Origin: CAAGNP01 sp045603545
Lineage (GTDB): Bacteria; Bacteroidota; Bacteroidia; Bacteroidales; UBA932
DNA length: 42,820 nt
Direction of reading: 5' to 3'
Assembly: GCA_045603545.1 (NCBI GenBank)
Contig: JAZUMG010000013.1
Coordinates: 1 to 42,820 of the forward strand
Within the stretch, counting starts at the first letter, position 1. Every line of letters starts with the position of its first letter. Positions 7,444-16,205 of this stretch are shown here, piece after piece. The position numbers and the translations under genes are program-made. The notes under the pieces were generated by a model. That model had not been told where the DNA came from and did no database searches. It saw only the letters and a program-made list of their open reading frames with translations.

Positions 7444-8746
7444 ATCATACGAGACCCTTTGGAGCAAAGGGGTACAGGCATCGAAGGCTGTCGAGGACTT
7501 TACTGTAGGAAATGACAATATACTTGACTTGAAGATAGCCAAACACGACGTAACAGGATCCAAGGCACACATCAAAATGCTCAGCACCATAGGGTTACTG
7601 GAGGTGGAAGAGGAAAAAACACTCTCTGCAGCCCTCAATGACATATACAATGACATAATCAAAGGTAACTTTGAGATTGAGGAGGGAATTGAAGATATCC
7701 ACTCACAGGTAGAGATGCTACTGACCAGAAAATTGGGAGAACTCGGGAAGAAGATTCACTCAGGACGCTCACGCAATGACCAGGTCCTTGTCGACATCAA
7801 GCTCTATTTCAGGGAAGAACTTCTGAATATAAGGGAAGATGTACTCAGATTGTTTGACAAACTCCAGTCACTGAGTGAAGAGTACAAATGTACCCTTTTG
7901 CCAGGTTACACACACGGCCAGGTGGCTATGCCATCATCCTTCGGAATGTGGTTCGGTGCATACGCAGAGACCCTTGCTGACGATATGATTATGCTCAAAG
8001 CTGCATATGATACTGTAAACCAGAACCCTCTTGGATCTGCAGCGGGCTACGGCAACTCCTTCCCTCTGGACAGGGAGATGACTACAGAACTGCTTGGATT
8101 CAGGACACTGAATTACAACTCCATCGCAGCTCAGATGAGCAGAGGTAAATCTGAGAAAGCGGTGGCAAATGCCATTGCCTCTGTAGCATCCACACTAAAC
8201 AAACTTGCAGCAGACTGCTGTGAATATATGTGCAGCAACTACGGGTTCATATCATTTCCGGATGAATTGACTACAGGCTCAAGCATCATGCCACACAAAA
8301 AGAATCCTGACGTATGGGAGATCATCAGAGCCAAATCGAACAGACTGCAAAGCATACCTAATGAGCTCAATATGCTATGCACAAACCTTCCTCACGGATA
8401 TCACCGTGATTTCCAACTTCTTAAGGATATAGCATTTCCTGCTATTGAGGAGATTAGAAAGTGTATTTCAATGACCCTGCTTATGCTTGACAATATCAGG
8501 ATAAACGAAAATATCCTGGAAGACCCCAAATATGACTACCTGTTCACAGTGGAAAGGGTCAACAGACTTGCTCTGGACGGAGTCCCTTTCAGGGATGCCT
8601 ACAAGCAGGTGGGTCTGGAGGTTAAAGAGGGTACATTCAAAAAGGATGAAAACCTGTCTCCACTTCACCATACACACGAAGGGAGTGTAGGTAATCTCTC
8701 TACACAGAAAATCAGAAATAAGATGGAAAACAACTCAAGATTCTAA
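7430..8746 (+). CDS. argH: argininosuccinate lyase
   Basis: Splits argininosuccinate to arginine and fumarate, the final step. The fumarase/aspartase superfamily signature GSSIMPHKKNPD is at residues 283-294, with GRSRNDQ at 112-118 and the THGQ histidine at 162. 438 residues, slightly shorter than the E. coli enzyme. The start overlaps argE by 14 bases. It is the last gene of the operon and is convergent with the RNase G gene, only 10 bases away; no strong terminator hairpin is seen between them. Confidence 0.96.
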   Translation: MGNTKSYETLWSKGVQASKAVEDFTVGNDNILDLKIAKHDVTGSKAHIKMLSTIGLLEVEEEKTLSAALNDIYNDIIKGNFEIEEGIEDIHSQVEMLLTRKLGELGKKIHSGRSRNDQVLVDIKLYFREELLNIREDVLRLFDKLQSLSEEYKCTLLPGYTHGQVAMPSSFGMWFGAYAETLADDMIMLKAAYDTVNQNPLGSAAGYGNSFPLDREMTTELLGFRTLNYNSIAAQMSRGKSEKAVANAIASVASTLNKLAADCCEYMCSNYGFISFPDELTTGSSIMPHKKNPDVWEIIRAKSNRLQSIPNELNMLCTNLPHGYHRDFQLLKDIAFPAIEEIRKCISMTLLMLDNIRINENILEDPKYDYLFTVERVNRLALDGVPFRDAYKQVGLEVKEGTFKKDENLSPLHHTHEGSVGNLSTQKIRNKMENNSRF

Positions 8747-8756
8747 GAATGAATCT

Positions 8757-10316
8757 TTAGTCAATTGATATTTTCTCCCCTTTCTTATCGATAAATTCAA
8801 AAGATAGAAGGGGGAGATTTGCATTTGCTTCTATCCTTATAGAACATTTGTACTTCTTCTCCCACCTTTTCTCAATGGAATTGAAGATACCTTTAGTTAT
8901 GTATGCCTCCACCAATGGGTTTACAATCAGGGTAAAAGACTTGATCTGTTTCTCCTGGACAAGATACGAAATTTGTCTTTCAATTGTCTCATCCACAAGA
9001 ATGCTTGATGAGATCTTCCCTGTACCACCACAACATGGACAAGTCTCCTGTGTATCAAGTTCTGTTGCAGGCTTGGTCCTCTGACGGGTAATCTGCATCA
9101 GACCAAATTTGGTGAGTGGCAGAATATTGTGTCTTGCCCTGTCGCTCTGCATCAACTCCTGCATATGCTTGAGCAGCTGGTTCCTGTGTTCGCCTGAATC
9201 CATGTCGATAAAGTCTACAATGACGATACCGCCCATATCACGAAGCTTTATCTGACGGGCAACCTCCTCTGCCGCATTGCAGTTTACATCATAAGCATTC
9301 TGCTCCTGATCTTTACCGGTCTTGACACGTGTTCCGCTATTGACATCAATGACATGCAACGCCTCAGTATGCTCTATAACAAGATAAGCGCCCTGCTTGA
9401 TGGGAACAACCTTTCCGAAGGCAGACTTTATCTGTCTGGTCACATCGTAGTGGTCAAAAATGGGGGCATCACCCTTATATAGCTTCACAATCTTCTCAAA
9501 CTCCGGCGATATCATAGAGACATACTCCTTTATGTCGCTGTATATCTGCTCATCGTTAACCACAATATTTGAGAACGAGTCATTGAGGAGATCCCTTAGG
9601 ACAGTTGTGGTCTTGCTGCTCTCCCTGAAAAGTAGCTGAGGCATTTTCTGCGTAGCTATCTTTTTCCAGGACTCTTCCCATTTGTTGATGAGCATCTTGA
9701 GCTCAAGGTCCAGGACAGCAGCTTTTTTCCCCTCAGCGGCAGTACGGATAATCACACCGTAGCTTGGGGGCAAAATGCTGTACATAAGCCTCTCAAGACG
9801 CTGTTTCTCCGCCTTTTCTGTTATTTTTTGCGAGATATTTACCTTATCACCGAAAGGAAGAAGGACCATATTGCGGCCCGCTATGGAGATTTCAGATGTC
9901 AGCCTTGAGCCCTTTGTCGAGATTGGCTCTTTGACGATTTGGACTATAATGGGCTGACCGGGTTTGAGGACATTTTCAATTTTGCCCTCCTTTTCCAGGA
10001 TATTGTGAATATCAATACTCCTGTAGAATGTAGAAAAATCCCTGTTTGGATTCAACTGCTTTGCGAAAGTATCGAAAGCAGTGAAATTCAAACCGAGATC
10101 CAGATAGTGTACAAAGGCATCCTTTTTGTCTCCGATATCCACAAAAGCGGCATTAAGGGATGGAATAAGCTTCTTTACCTTACCCAAATGAACATCACCC
10201 ACAGTAAAACTGCGGCCTTCATTTTTCTCCTTATTTAACTCCACCAGGCGATGATCCTCCAACAAAGCAATTGTAATCTCCGTCGAATTAACATCTATTA
10301 TCAGATCTTTCTCCAT
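8757..10316 (-). CDS. rng: ribonuclease E/G family endoribonuclease
   Basis: Single-strand endoribonuclease for rRNA 5' maturation and mRNA turnover. An S1 RNA-binding domain spans about residues 38-120. The catalytic DNase I-like part has the Mg2+ aspartates D324 (HVIDVNSG) and D368 (IVIVDFIDM), and the zinc-link cysteines appear in TCPCCGGTG (426-429). At 519 residues it lacks the long degradosome scaffold of RNase E, so it is RNase G-like. The start is preceded by AGGAGG 8 bases upstream, a clear Shine-Dalgarno that is uncommon in this phylum, and by a 14-bp hairpin (10336-10373). Confidence 0.93.
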   Translation of the reverse strand: MEKDLIIDVNSTEITIALLEDHRLVELNKEKNEGRSFTVGDVHLGKVKKLIPSLNAAFVDIGDKKDAFVHYLDLGLNFTAFDTFAKQLNPNRDFSTFYRSIDIHNILEKEGKIENVLKPGQPIIVQIVKEPISTKGSRLTSEISIAGRNMVLLPFGDKVNISQKITEKAEKQRLERLMYSILPPSYGVIIRTAAEGKKAAVLDLELKMLINKWEESWKKIATQKMPQLLFRESSKTTTVLRDLLNDSFSNIVVNDEQIYSDIKEYVSMISPEFEKIVKLYKGDAPIFDHYDVTRQIKSAFGKVVPIKQGAYLVIEHTEALHVIDVNSGTRVKTGKDQEQNAYDVNCNAAEEVARQIKLRDMGGIVIVDFIDMDSGEHRNQLLKHMQELMQSDRARHNILPLTKFGLMQITRQRTKPATELDTQETCPCCGGTGKISSSILVDETIERQISYLVQEKQIKSFTLIVNPLVEAYITKGIFNSIEKRWEKKYKCSIRIEANANLPLLSFEFIDKKGEKISID

Positions 10317-10335
10317 TTAGATACCTCCTAAAACA

Positions 10336-10373
10336 ATAATCTAAAGTAGCTAATACAAACTACTTTAGATTAT
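10336..10373 (-). terminator. 14-bp perfect hairpin between the small ribosomal protein gene and rng
   Basis: ATAATCTAAAGTAG (10336-10349) is perfectly complementary to CTACTTTAGATTAT (10360-10373) with a 10-nt loop. On the minus strand it follows the small ribosomal gene and precedes rng, and is followed by TTGTTTT. It could be a leaky terminator or a 5'-UTR structure controlling rng, as enteric rne mRNA is autoregulated through its leader (analogy only). Confidence 0.6.
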
Positions 10374-10402
10374 ATGTTGTGACATTAAGATTAGTCAATT
10401 AA

Positions 10403-10492
10403 CTATTTCTTCTTATGTCTGTTCTTGCGCAAACGTTTTTTACGTTTGTGCGTAGACATTTTATGTCTTTTTCTTTTTTTTCCGCTTGGCAT
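10403..10492 (-). CDS. 29-residue AURKAIP1/COX24 (mS38/bS22-like) ribosomal protein
   Basis: A tiny gene reading MPSGKKRKRHKMSTHKRK then KRLRKNRHKKK and TAG. More than half of the residues are Lys or Arg, with spaced histidines. This matches, from memory, the Bacteroidota small protein annotated as AURKAIP1/COX24 domain protein, related to mitochondrial small-subunit protein mS38 and bacterial bS22. Such proteins bind rRNA in the small subunit. The ATG lies 8 bases after the HU stop codon, so it is in the HU transcript. The codon pattern and conserved KRLRKNRHKKK end argue that it is real although it is very short. Confidence 0.8.
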   Translation of the reverse strand: MPSGKKRKRHKMSTHKRKKRLRKNRHKKK

Positions 10493-10500
10493 AACTGATA

Positions 10501-10791
10501 TTATTTAACTTTTACGTTGGTTTTTACCTTATTCATAAACACCTTTGCAGGTTTGAATGCAGGGATATAGTGCTCAGGGATAACGATTGTTTTACCTTGA
10601 GATATATTGCGTGCAGTTTTTTGAGCACGTTTTTTAGTGATGAAACTTCCGAAACCGCGAAGGAATACATCTTCATCTTTTGCTAGTGAATTTTTAACGC
10701 TTTCCATAAATGCCTCAACAACATTCTGAACAGCTATTTTCTCCATACCAGTTGCTTTGGCAACCTCGTTTACGATATCAGCTTTAGTCAT
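10501..10791 (-). CDS. hup: HU family DNA-binding protein
   Basis: Histone-like nucleoid protein of 96 residues. The family pattern is plain: MTKADIVNEVAKATG at the N-terminus, then LRGFGSFITKKRAQKTARN (the GFGSF hallmark) and a C-terminal IPAFKPAKVFMNKV. Acts as a dimer that bends DNA. It heads a transcript that also carries the 29-residue ribosomal protein gene 8 bases downstream and perhaps rng. A full Bacteroidota promoter lies 40-70 bases upstream. Confidence 0.95.
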   Translation of the reverse strand: MTKADIVNEVAKATGMEKIAVQNVVEAFMESVKNSLAKDEDVFLRGFGSFITKKRAQKTARNISQGKTIVIPEHYIPAFKPAKVFMNKVKTNVKVK

Positions 10792-10805
10792 AATCTCTCT
10801 TTATT

Positions 10806-10889
10806 AAACGTTATATCTTTTTTGGGTCTGCAAAAGTATTTAATATTTTTTAGTTTGCAAAACATTATATCTTTTTTTTGGGCAAAAAG
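10806..10889. repeat. imperfect direct repeat upstream of HU
   Basis: Two copies of a ~30-bp block with the pattern AAACrTTATATC, T-run, GGG, CAAAAG lie at 10806-10836 and 10860-10889, 54 bp apart. The HU promoter -7 box is at the edge of the first copy. It may be a duplicated promoter or regulator site. Confidence 0.5.
10831..10861 (-). promoter_or_regulatory. HU promoter
   Basis: On the minus strand TTTG (10858-10861) and TACTTTTG (10831-10838) are separated by 19 nt, an exact fit to the Bacteroidota TTTG / TAnnTTTG consensus. Transcription would start near 10824. Confidence 0.8.
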
Positions 10890-10952
10890 TTTGGCATAAT
10901 GATTGACCTATTAGCCTCTACCTAAATTTTTTGGTTTAACACAGATTTTAAC

Positions 10953-10965
10953 TGACATAATGTCA
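10953..10965. promoter_or_regulatory. palindromic operator candidate upstream of lon
   Basis: TGACAT-A-ATGTCA is a perfect 6-bp inverted repeat with a one-base centre, ending 14 bases before the lon ATG. Position and symmetry suggest a dimeric regulator site overlapping the transcription start or leader. No standard -7 box is evident for lon. Confidence 0.4.
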
Positions 10966-10978
10966 CTATACATATTTT

Positions 10979-13381
10979 ATGAAGAAAGAGAACCTATTGT
11001 TTGATGCCGGTGTTGGAGATGTAAATATTCTTCCCGTTGTAAATATGGATTCTATCCAGAACCTTGATGAAAAGGAACTTCCCGAGGTACTTCCGATTCT
11101 CACATTGAGGAATGCGGTACTATTCCCTGCGACCGTCATCCCCATTTCTGTAGGGAGAGAGAAGTCTATAAAATTGGTAAGGGATGCTTACAAGTCCGGA
11201 AAGATTCTTGGTGCAGTGGCTCAGATTGACAACGAGGTGGAACACCCCTCAATAATCGATCTTTTCGATATAGGAACATTGGGCAGAATCCTTAAAATCA
11301 TAGAGATGCCCGATGGTAGCATTACTGCAATAATACAAGGTGTAAAGAGATTCAAAATAGTGGAGCAGACAGCATCCGAGCCATATCTGTTTGCCAAAGT
11401 CAACTATCTCAATGACATTTTGGCAAAGAAAAATGATAAGGAGATGGAGGCTTTGGCAGAAAATATCAAGGACCTTGCCATGCAGATTATCAAATCATCC
11501 CCACACCTTCCACAAGAGGCCGGATTTGCCATCAAAAATCTGGAAGGTTACGAATTTCTGACCAATTTCATCGCCTCAAGCATGGACATAGACGATGTCT
11601 TTGATAAAATGGGACTGCTCAAGGAGAGTAACGTAAAGGTAAGGGCCATGAAACTCCTGGAGATTCTCAACAGGCAGATGGATATCCTCACTTTGAAGAA
11701 TGACATCCAGCAGAAGGTACGCACAGAGATGGACCAGCAGCAGAGGGAGTACTATCTGAACAATCAGCTTAGGACCATTCAGGAGGAGCTTGGAATAGAT
11801 TCAGAGGGTTCTGACATCAATGATCTGAGGCAAAAGGCAGAGGGTAAAAAATGGCCGCAGCACGCCGCTGATGCATTTGAGTCTGAACTCAGAAAACTTG
11901 AGAGGACAAATGTCAACTCTCCAGACTACAATGTCCAATACCAGTATGTAAAACTACTGGTGGATCTCCCATGGGATGAACTTACTCAGGACAATCTCGA
12001 CCTGTCACACGCCCAGAAGGTACTTGACAAGGACCACTTCGGTCTTGACAGCGTCAAGGAGCGCATCATTGAGTATCTGGCAGTTCTCAAACTGAAAGGT
12101 GATATGAAATCCCCTATCCTTTGTCTGTACGGCCCTCCGGGTGTAGGCAAAACCTCTCTTGGCAAATCGATTGCAAGGGCACTTGGAAGAAAATATGGCC
12201 GTATTTCACTCGGTGGTCTGCACGATGAGTCTGAAATAAGGGGACACAGGAAAACATATATCGGAGCCATGCCCGGCCGCATCATACAGAACATCAAGAA
12301 AGCCGGATCATCGAACCCCGTCATTGTTCTGGATGAGATAGACAAGATCAGCAAAGATTTCAAAGGTGATCCTGCATATGCATTGCTTGAAGTACTTGAT
12401 CCTGAGCAGAACAACACATTCCATGACAACTATCTTGACATCGACTACGATTTGTCAAAGGTGCTTTTCATCACCACAGCCAACAATATAAGCACCATCC
12501 ACCCTGCCCTAAAAGACAGGATGGAGATGATCCCTGTAAACGGCTATCTCGCAGAGGAGAAGGTAAGCATTGCCCAGGGATATCTTGTGCCGAAACAATT
12601 GGAAGCCCATGGCCTTAAAAAATCGCAATTCAAAATAAATAAAGCTGCCATCAACAAGGTCATTGACGAATACACCCGCGAATCGGGAGTCAGGGGGCTT
12701 GACAAGCAGATTGCCAAACTTGCCCGCGTATCGGCCAAAAAGATTGCCATTGAAGAGGAGACTCAGGTAACCATCACCCCTGAGAAAGTGCGCGAAATTC
12801 TTGGTATCCCTACCAATTCACACGATATGCAGAAAGGGAATGAGGCTCCTGGGGTAGTCACCGGTCTTGCCTGGACAGAGATGGGTGGAGAGATCCTCTT
12901 CGTAGAGTGCAGTCTGAGCGAGGGTAAAGGCAACCTGACTATGACAGGCAATCTTGGCGATGTAATGAAAGAGTCCACCACCATTGCATTCCAATACATC
13001 AAAGCACATCCTGAACTGCTCAATCTCACCACTGAGGATATAATGAAACGTGACATCCATATCCACGTCCCTGAAGGTGCAATCCCCAAGGATGGTCCAT
13101 CAGCAGGTATCACAATGGTGAGCGCAATGGCATCAGCCTATATGGGCAAGATGGTAAAATCAAAAATTGCAATGACAGGAGAGATGACCCTCAGAGGCAA
13201 AGTTCTCCCTGTTGGCGGCATCAAGGAGAAGATACTTGCAGCCAAAAGGGCAGGAATTGATACCATCATCCTCTCAAAAGAGAATGAAAAAGACATCAAT
13301 GAGATCAAGGAGATGTATATCAAGGGGCTTAAATTCATCTATGTGAACAATATTTCAGAAGTATTGGAGGCAATTTTCTAA
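10979..13381 (+). CDS. lon: ATP-dependent protease Lon
   Basis: Cytoplasmic AAA+ serine protease degrading misfolded and regulatory proteins. The order is complete: LAN substrate-binding domain (about 38-240), Walker A GPPGVGKT (385-392), Walker B VIVLDEID (448-455), and the Ser-Lys catalytic dyad Ser708 in KDGPSAG and Lys751 in GGIKEK. 800 residues, with a ~35-residue N-terminal extension relative to E. coli Lon, typical for this phylum. The upstream 13-bp palindrome may mediate stress control. Followed 11 bases later by ung. Confidence 0.97.
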   Translation: MKKENLLFDAGVGDVNILPVVNMDSIQNLDEKELPEVLPILTLRNAVLFPATVIPISVGREKSIKLVRDAYKSGKILGAVAQIDNEVEHPSIIDLFDIGTLGRILKIIEMPDGSITAIIQGVKRFKIVEQTASEPYLFAKVNYLNDILAKKNDKEMEALAENIKDLAMQIIKSSPHLPQEAGFAIKNLEGYEFLTNFIASSMDIDDVFDKMGLLKESNVKVRAMKLLEILNRQMDILTLKNDIQQKVRTEMDQQQREYYLNNQLRTIQEELGIDSEGSDINDLRQKAEGKKWPQHAADAFESELRKLERTNVNSPDYNVQYQYVKLLVDLPWDELTQDNLDLSHAQKVLDKDHFGLDSVKERIIEYLAVLKLKGDMKSPILCLYGPPGVGKTSLGKSIARALGRKYGRISLGGLHDESEIRGHRKTYIGAMPGRIIQNIKKAGSSNPVIVLDEIDKISKDFKGDPAYALLEVLDPEQNNTFHDNYLDIDYDLSKVLFITTANNISTIHPALKDRMEMIPVNGYLAEEKVSIAQGYLVPKQLEAHGLKKSQFKINKAAINKVIDEYTRESGVRGLDKQIAKLARVSAKKIAIEEETQVTITPEKVREILGIPTNSHDMQKGNEAPGVVTGLAWTEMGGEILFVECSLSEGKGNLTMTGNLGDVMKESTTIAFQYIKAHPELLNLTTEDIMKRDIHIHVPEGAIPKDGPSAGITMVSAMASAYMGKMVKSKIAMTGEMTLRGKVLPVGGIKEKILAAKRAGIDTIILSKENEKDINEIKEMYIKGLKFIYVNNISEVLEAIF

Positions 13382-13392
13382 AATCAGCTGAA

Positions 13393-14058
13393 ATGGATGT
13401 AAAAATTCACGAATCCTGGAAAGATATCCTTAAAGAGGAGTTCGACAAGCCCTATTTCAGGGATCTTGTCGAATTCCTGCATAAAGAAAAAAGGGAACAG
13501 AAAGTGATTTACCCCCCGGGGCCCAAGATTTTCAGGGCCTTTGACCTCACCCCATTTGATAAAGTAAGGGTGGTGATTCTCGGGCAGGACCCATACCACG
13601 GTCCCGGTCAGGCAGAGGGGTTGTCATTCTCTGTACCTCACGGAATCAAGCTTCCTCCATCTCTGCAGAACATATACAAAGAGATAGAGAGCGATACAGG
13701 AATATCTACAGCAGGGAGGGATGGCTCCCTTACCCATTGGGCAGAACAGGGGGTATTTCTCCTCAATGCAGTCCTTACAGTCCGTGCATCAGAACCCACA
13801 TCCCACAGCAAGATAGGATGGACGAACTTTACAGATGCGGTCATCAAAGCCCTTTCGGACCACAAAGAGGGTGTAATATTTCTCCTTTGGGGCAATTATG
13901 CCAGAAGCAAGAGAGATCTCATCGACCACTCCAGACACTATGTTCTGGAGACAGCACACCCCTCCCCTCTGGCCCGTGGAGCATTTTTCGGATGCAGGCA
14001 CTTTTCACAGACAAACAATATTCTCATTAATAGAGGACAAAATCCTATCAAATGGTAG
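13393..14058 (+). CDS. ung: uracil-DNA glycosylase (family 1)
   Basis: Removes uracil from DNA to start base-excision repair. The catalytic-water loop GQDPYHG (Asp66) and the minor-groove HPSPLA loop (His189) are present, with LLNAVLTV between them. 221 residues, the usual length. It begins 11 bases after lon, so it is likely in the same transcript. The stop codon lies inside the 3' arm of a terminator hairpin. Confidence 0.96.
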   Translation: MDVKIHESWKDILKEEFDKPYFRDLVEFLHKEKREQKVIYPPGPKIFRAFDLTPFDKVRVVILGQDPYHGPGQAEGLSFSVPHGIKLPPSLQNIYKEIESDTGISTAGRDGSLTHWAEQGVFLLNAVLTVRASEPTSHSKIGWTNFTDAVIKALSDHKEGVIFLLWGNYARSKRDLIDHSRHYVLETAHPSPLARGAFFGCRHFSQTNNILINRGQNPIKW

Positions 14059-14067
14059 GATTTTTTT
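14040..14067 (+). terminator. rho-independent terminator after ung
   Basis: AAATCCTATC and GGTAGGATTT form a stem (one G-U pair) with an AAAT loop, followed by a run of T (14061-14067). The ung stop codon is inside the structure. Confidence 0.8.
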
Positions 14068-14074
14068 ATATTTG
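14067..14074 (+). promoter_or_regulatory. -7 box for coaD
   Basis: TATATTTG matches TAnnTTTG exactly, 20 bases upstream of the coaD ATG and directly after the ung terminator. No TTTG is found at the -33 spacing. Confidence 0.45.
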
Positions 14075-14094
14075 TAGGTTACAAAACTTACAAG

Positions 14095-14580
14095 ATGAGA
14101 ATTGCACTATTTCCAGGATCATTCGATCCATTCACCATAGGACACAAAGATGTCGTACGACAGGCTATTCCACTGTTTGACAAATTGATAATCGCTGTAG
14201 GTTACAACCATACAAAAAAAGGCTTCCTTTCTTTGGAGGAGAGAGTCTCTATCATAGAGGAATCTGTTGCCGATTTGAAAGGAGATGGTGCAGATATTGC
14301 TGTAATATCGTACAGCGGACTCACCATTGATGCCTGCCACAAACACCAGGCACAATTCATAGTAAGGGGTGTCAGGAGCACTGCAGATTTTGAAATGGAG
14401 TCAGTAATAGCCCATGCCAACAAAAAAATGGCACCTGGCATCACTACTGTATTCATCAATGCATCACCCGAGTACTCATTCATATCTTCGACTGTAGTCA
14501 AGGATGTGGTGATCAATGGTGGAGATCCAAAAGACTTCATGTCCGGAAATATTGATTTGAACAAGTATCTGAAGAGATGA
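14095..14580 (+). CDS. coaD: pantetheine-phosphate adenylyltransferase
   Basis: Transfers AMP from ATP to 4'-phosphopantetheine, the penultimate step of coenzyme A synthesis. The nucleotidyltransferase motif GSFDPFTIGH is at residues 8-17, followed by VRGVRSTADFEME and the late SFISSTVVKD (the ISST motif). 161 residues, the standard length. The stop overlaps an ATG of the next gene (ATGA), so the secreted thioredoxin protein is probably translated in tandem with it. Confidence 0.95.
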   Translation: MRIALFPGSFDPFTIGHKDVVRQAIPLFDKLIIAVGYNHTKKGFLSLEERVSIIEESVADLKGDGADIAVISYSGLTIDACHKHQAQFIVRGVRSTADFEMESVIAHANKKMAPGITTVFINASPEYSFISSTVVKDVVINGGDPKDFMSGNIDLNKYLKR

Positions 14581-16205
14581 TTATGAAAATATTACGATAT
14601 ATATTTATCCTTGCCATATCTGCCCTGTCCTTCAAATCACTTGCACAGGAGACAGCTCCGGCTGATACTTTGTCAACTATGGACAAAGAGACCGTCCATC
14701 TCATTATGAGGATGTTCGACGGGCAGGAGATTTCACTTATAAAAAGTAAGGCAGATCAACTTGTCGCCTCAGGGCAAGATCCTCAGGAGCAGGCACTCAT
14801 CGCCTCATACATTTTTGATTACTACCAGCAGTCCAAATATATGGGTTATGAGGAGATAGCTCTTTATATGGCAGACAACTATTTCCTTAACAAAAAGCTC
14901 CAGTGGCCAGATGAAGAGGGATACCTGATGGTAAAGATGTTTGCAGAGTTCAACCGCCAGTCTATGATTGGCCTCATGGCTCCGGAACTTGTCCTCCCCG
15001 ACTCATTGGGCAGGGAGATCTCTCTTAGAAAGGCAGAATCAAGATACAAAGTGGTCTTCTTTTACGACGACCAGTGCAGCACCTGCAACATGTATATCCC
15101 TCATCTGATGAAGTTCCTGAAAAATTACAGTTACGGCACACTAACTCTGTATCGCGTGTATACACAGGACAATAGGGACAGATGGTGCTCATATGTAAAA
15201 AAGGTGAACGCCAAATTCCCCATATCTGACAATGTGACCATTTATGATGTATGGGACCCCGATTTCAGTTCAGACTTCCACAAAAAATATGGAGTAATAT
15301 CCACTCCGCAGATGGTTCTACTGGACAGGGACAACATAATACTGGGGAGAAAACTCGATCCTAACGCACTTGAGCAGCTTATAGCGATGGACTACAACAA
15401 GCCCACCGAACTGGGACTGTTCCTGGATCAGCTATTCAGCTCACTCCTCCCCTATGACCAGACACATGATATTGATACTACACTTGTAGTAAGCACCATA
15501 GATGATCTCTACCAGAAGACCAAAAGCGACACTTCTGTTTTCCAGGAGGTTTTCTACAACTCATATCAGTACCTCAAAAAACACGAGGAATACGATATGC
15601 AGAAAGGTGCTGCGTACATAGGGCTCAAATACATTTGTCAGATGCCACAGATGTGGAAAGATGCCAATTTCTCCGAGAAAAAGGATGCAAAAGGGAGAGA
15701 ACCTCTCGGAATAGAGTTTGCCTCGTCTGAAGCCTTTATCGGAGAGACAAAAATGGCAGTGGAACTCTTCTACCGCAATCAGCTTGGAAAACCCACCGAG
15801 AACCTGCACTTGAGCTTGCCAGACAAGAGCCCATTCTCCATATATGATGGCAAGGCCAAATTCACAGTACTCTATTTCTATAATATGGATTGTGCACTGT
15901 GCGAGGCTGTTGCAGGACAGATGGAGAAGATTCAGGAGGAATTTGCCCCTCTTGGGGTCGAGATTATGGCCATCTATACCGGAAGCTATAAAGCCAAGAG
16001 AAAAGAGTGGCTTAAATATATTTCAGAAAAGGAATATGAGTGGACCAATCTTATCGACAAAAAGGATACACAGGAGATGTTTGCCAAATACAATCTGGCA
16101 GCAGTCCCTGCCATCTATCTTCTCGATGAAGAGAAATGCACTCTGGCCAAGGATATCACACCTAAAATGTTACATGAAATTTTAACTTATTTGCTATATG
16201 ATTAA
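14577..16205 (+). CDS. secreted protein with two thioredoxin-like domains
   Basis: Starts with a signal peptide (hydrophobic FILAISALSF, cleavage near LAQ at residue 24). A helical N-terminal part (to ~130) precedes two thioredoxin-like folds. Domain 1 has an active-site CSTC (Cys167, Cys170) and a cis-proline segment STPQ (Pro243). Domain 2 has CALC (Cys439, Cys442) and AVPAIYLL. This double arrangement is typical of Bacteroidota exported thiol-disulfide proteins; the substrate is unknown. The start may be 14583 (MKILRYIF) instead of the ATG overlapping coaD. The 3' end overlaps the next gene by 8 bases, suggesting cotranslation with the FAD/Fe-S dehydrogenase. Confidence 0.85.
   Translation: MIMKILRYIFILAISALSFKSLAQETAPADTLSTMDKETVHLIMRMFDGQEISLIKSKADQLVASGQDPQEQALIASYIFDYYQQSKYMGYEEIALYMADNYFLNKKLQWPDEEGYLMVKMFAEFNRQSMIGLMAPELVLPDSLGREISLRKAESRYKVVFFYDDQCSTCNMYIPHLMKFLKNYSYGTLTLYRVYTQDNRDRWCSYVKKVNAKFPISDNVTIYDVWDPDFSSDFHKKYGVISTPQMVLLDRDNIILGRKLDPNALEQLIAMDYNKPTELGLFLDQLFSSLLPYDQTHDIDTTLVVSTIDDLYQKTKSDTSVFQEVFYNSYQYLKKHEEYDMQKGAAYIGLKYICQMPQMWKDANFSEKKDAKGREPLGIEFASSEAFIGETKMAVELFYRNQLGKPTENLHLSLPDKSPFSIYDGKAKFTVLYFYNMDCALCEAVAGQMEKIQEEFAPLGVEIMAIYTGSYKAKRKEWLKYISEKEYEWTNLIDKKDTQEMFAKYNLAAVPAIYLLDEEKCTLAKDITPKMLHEILTYLLYD

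Noticed and set aside
12818..13113. Long minus-strand frames inside lon
   Set aside because: Antisense shadows of a clearly coding catalytic domain, as are those inside argC, argD, ung and the GH3 gene.
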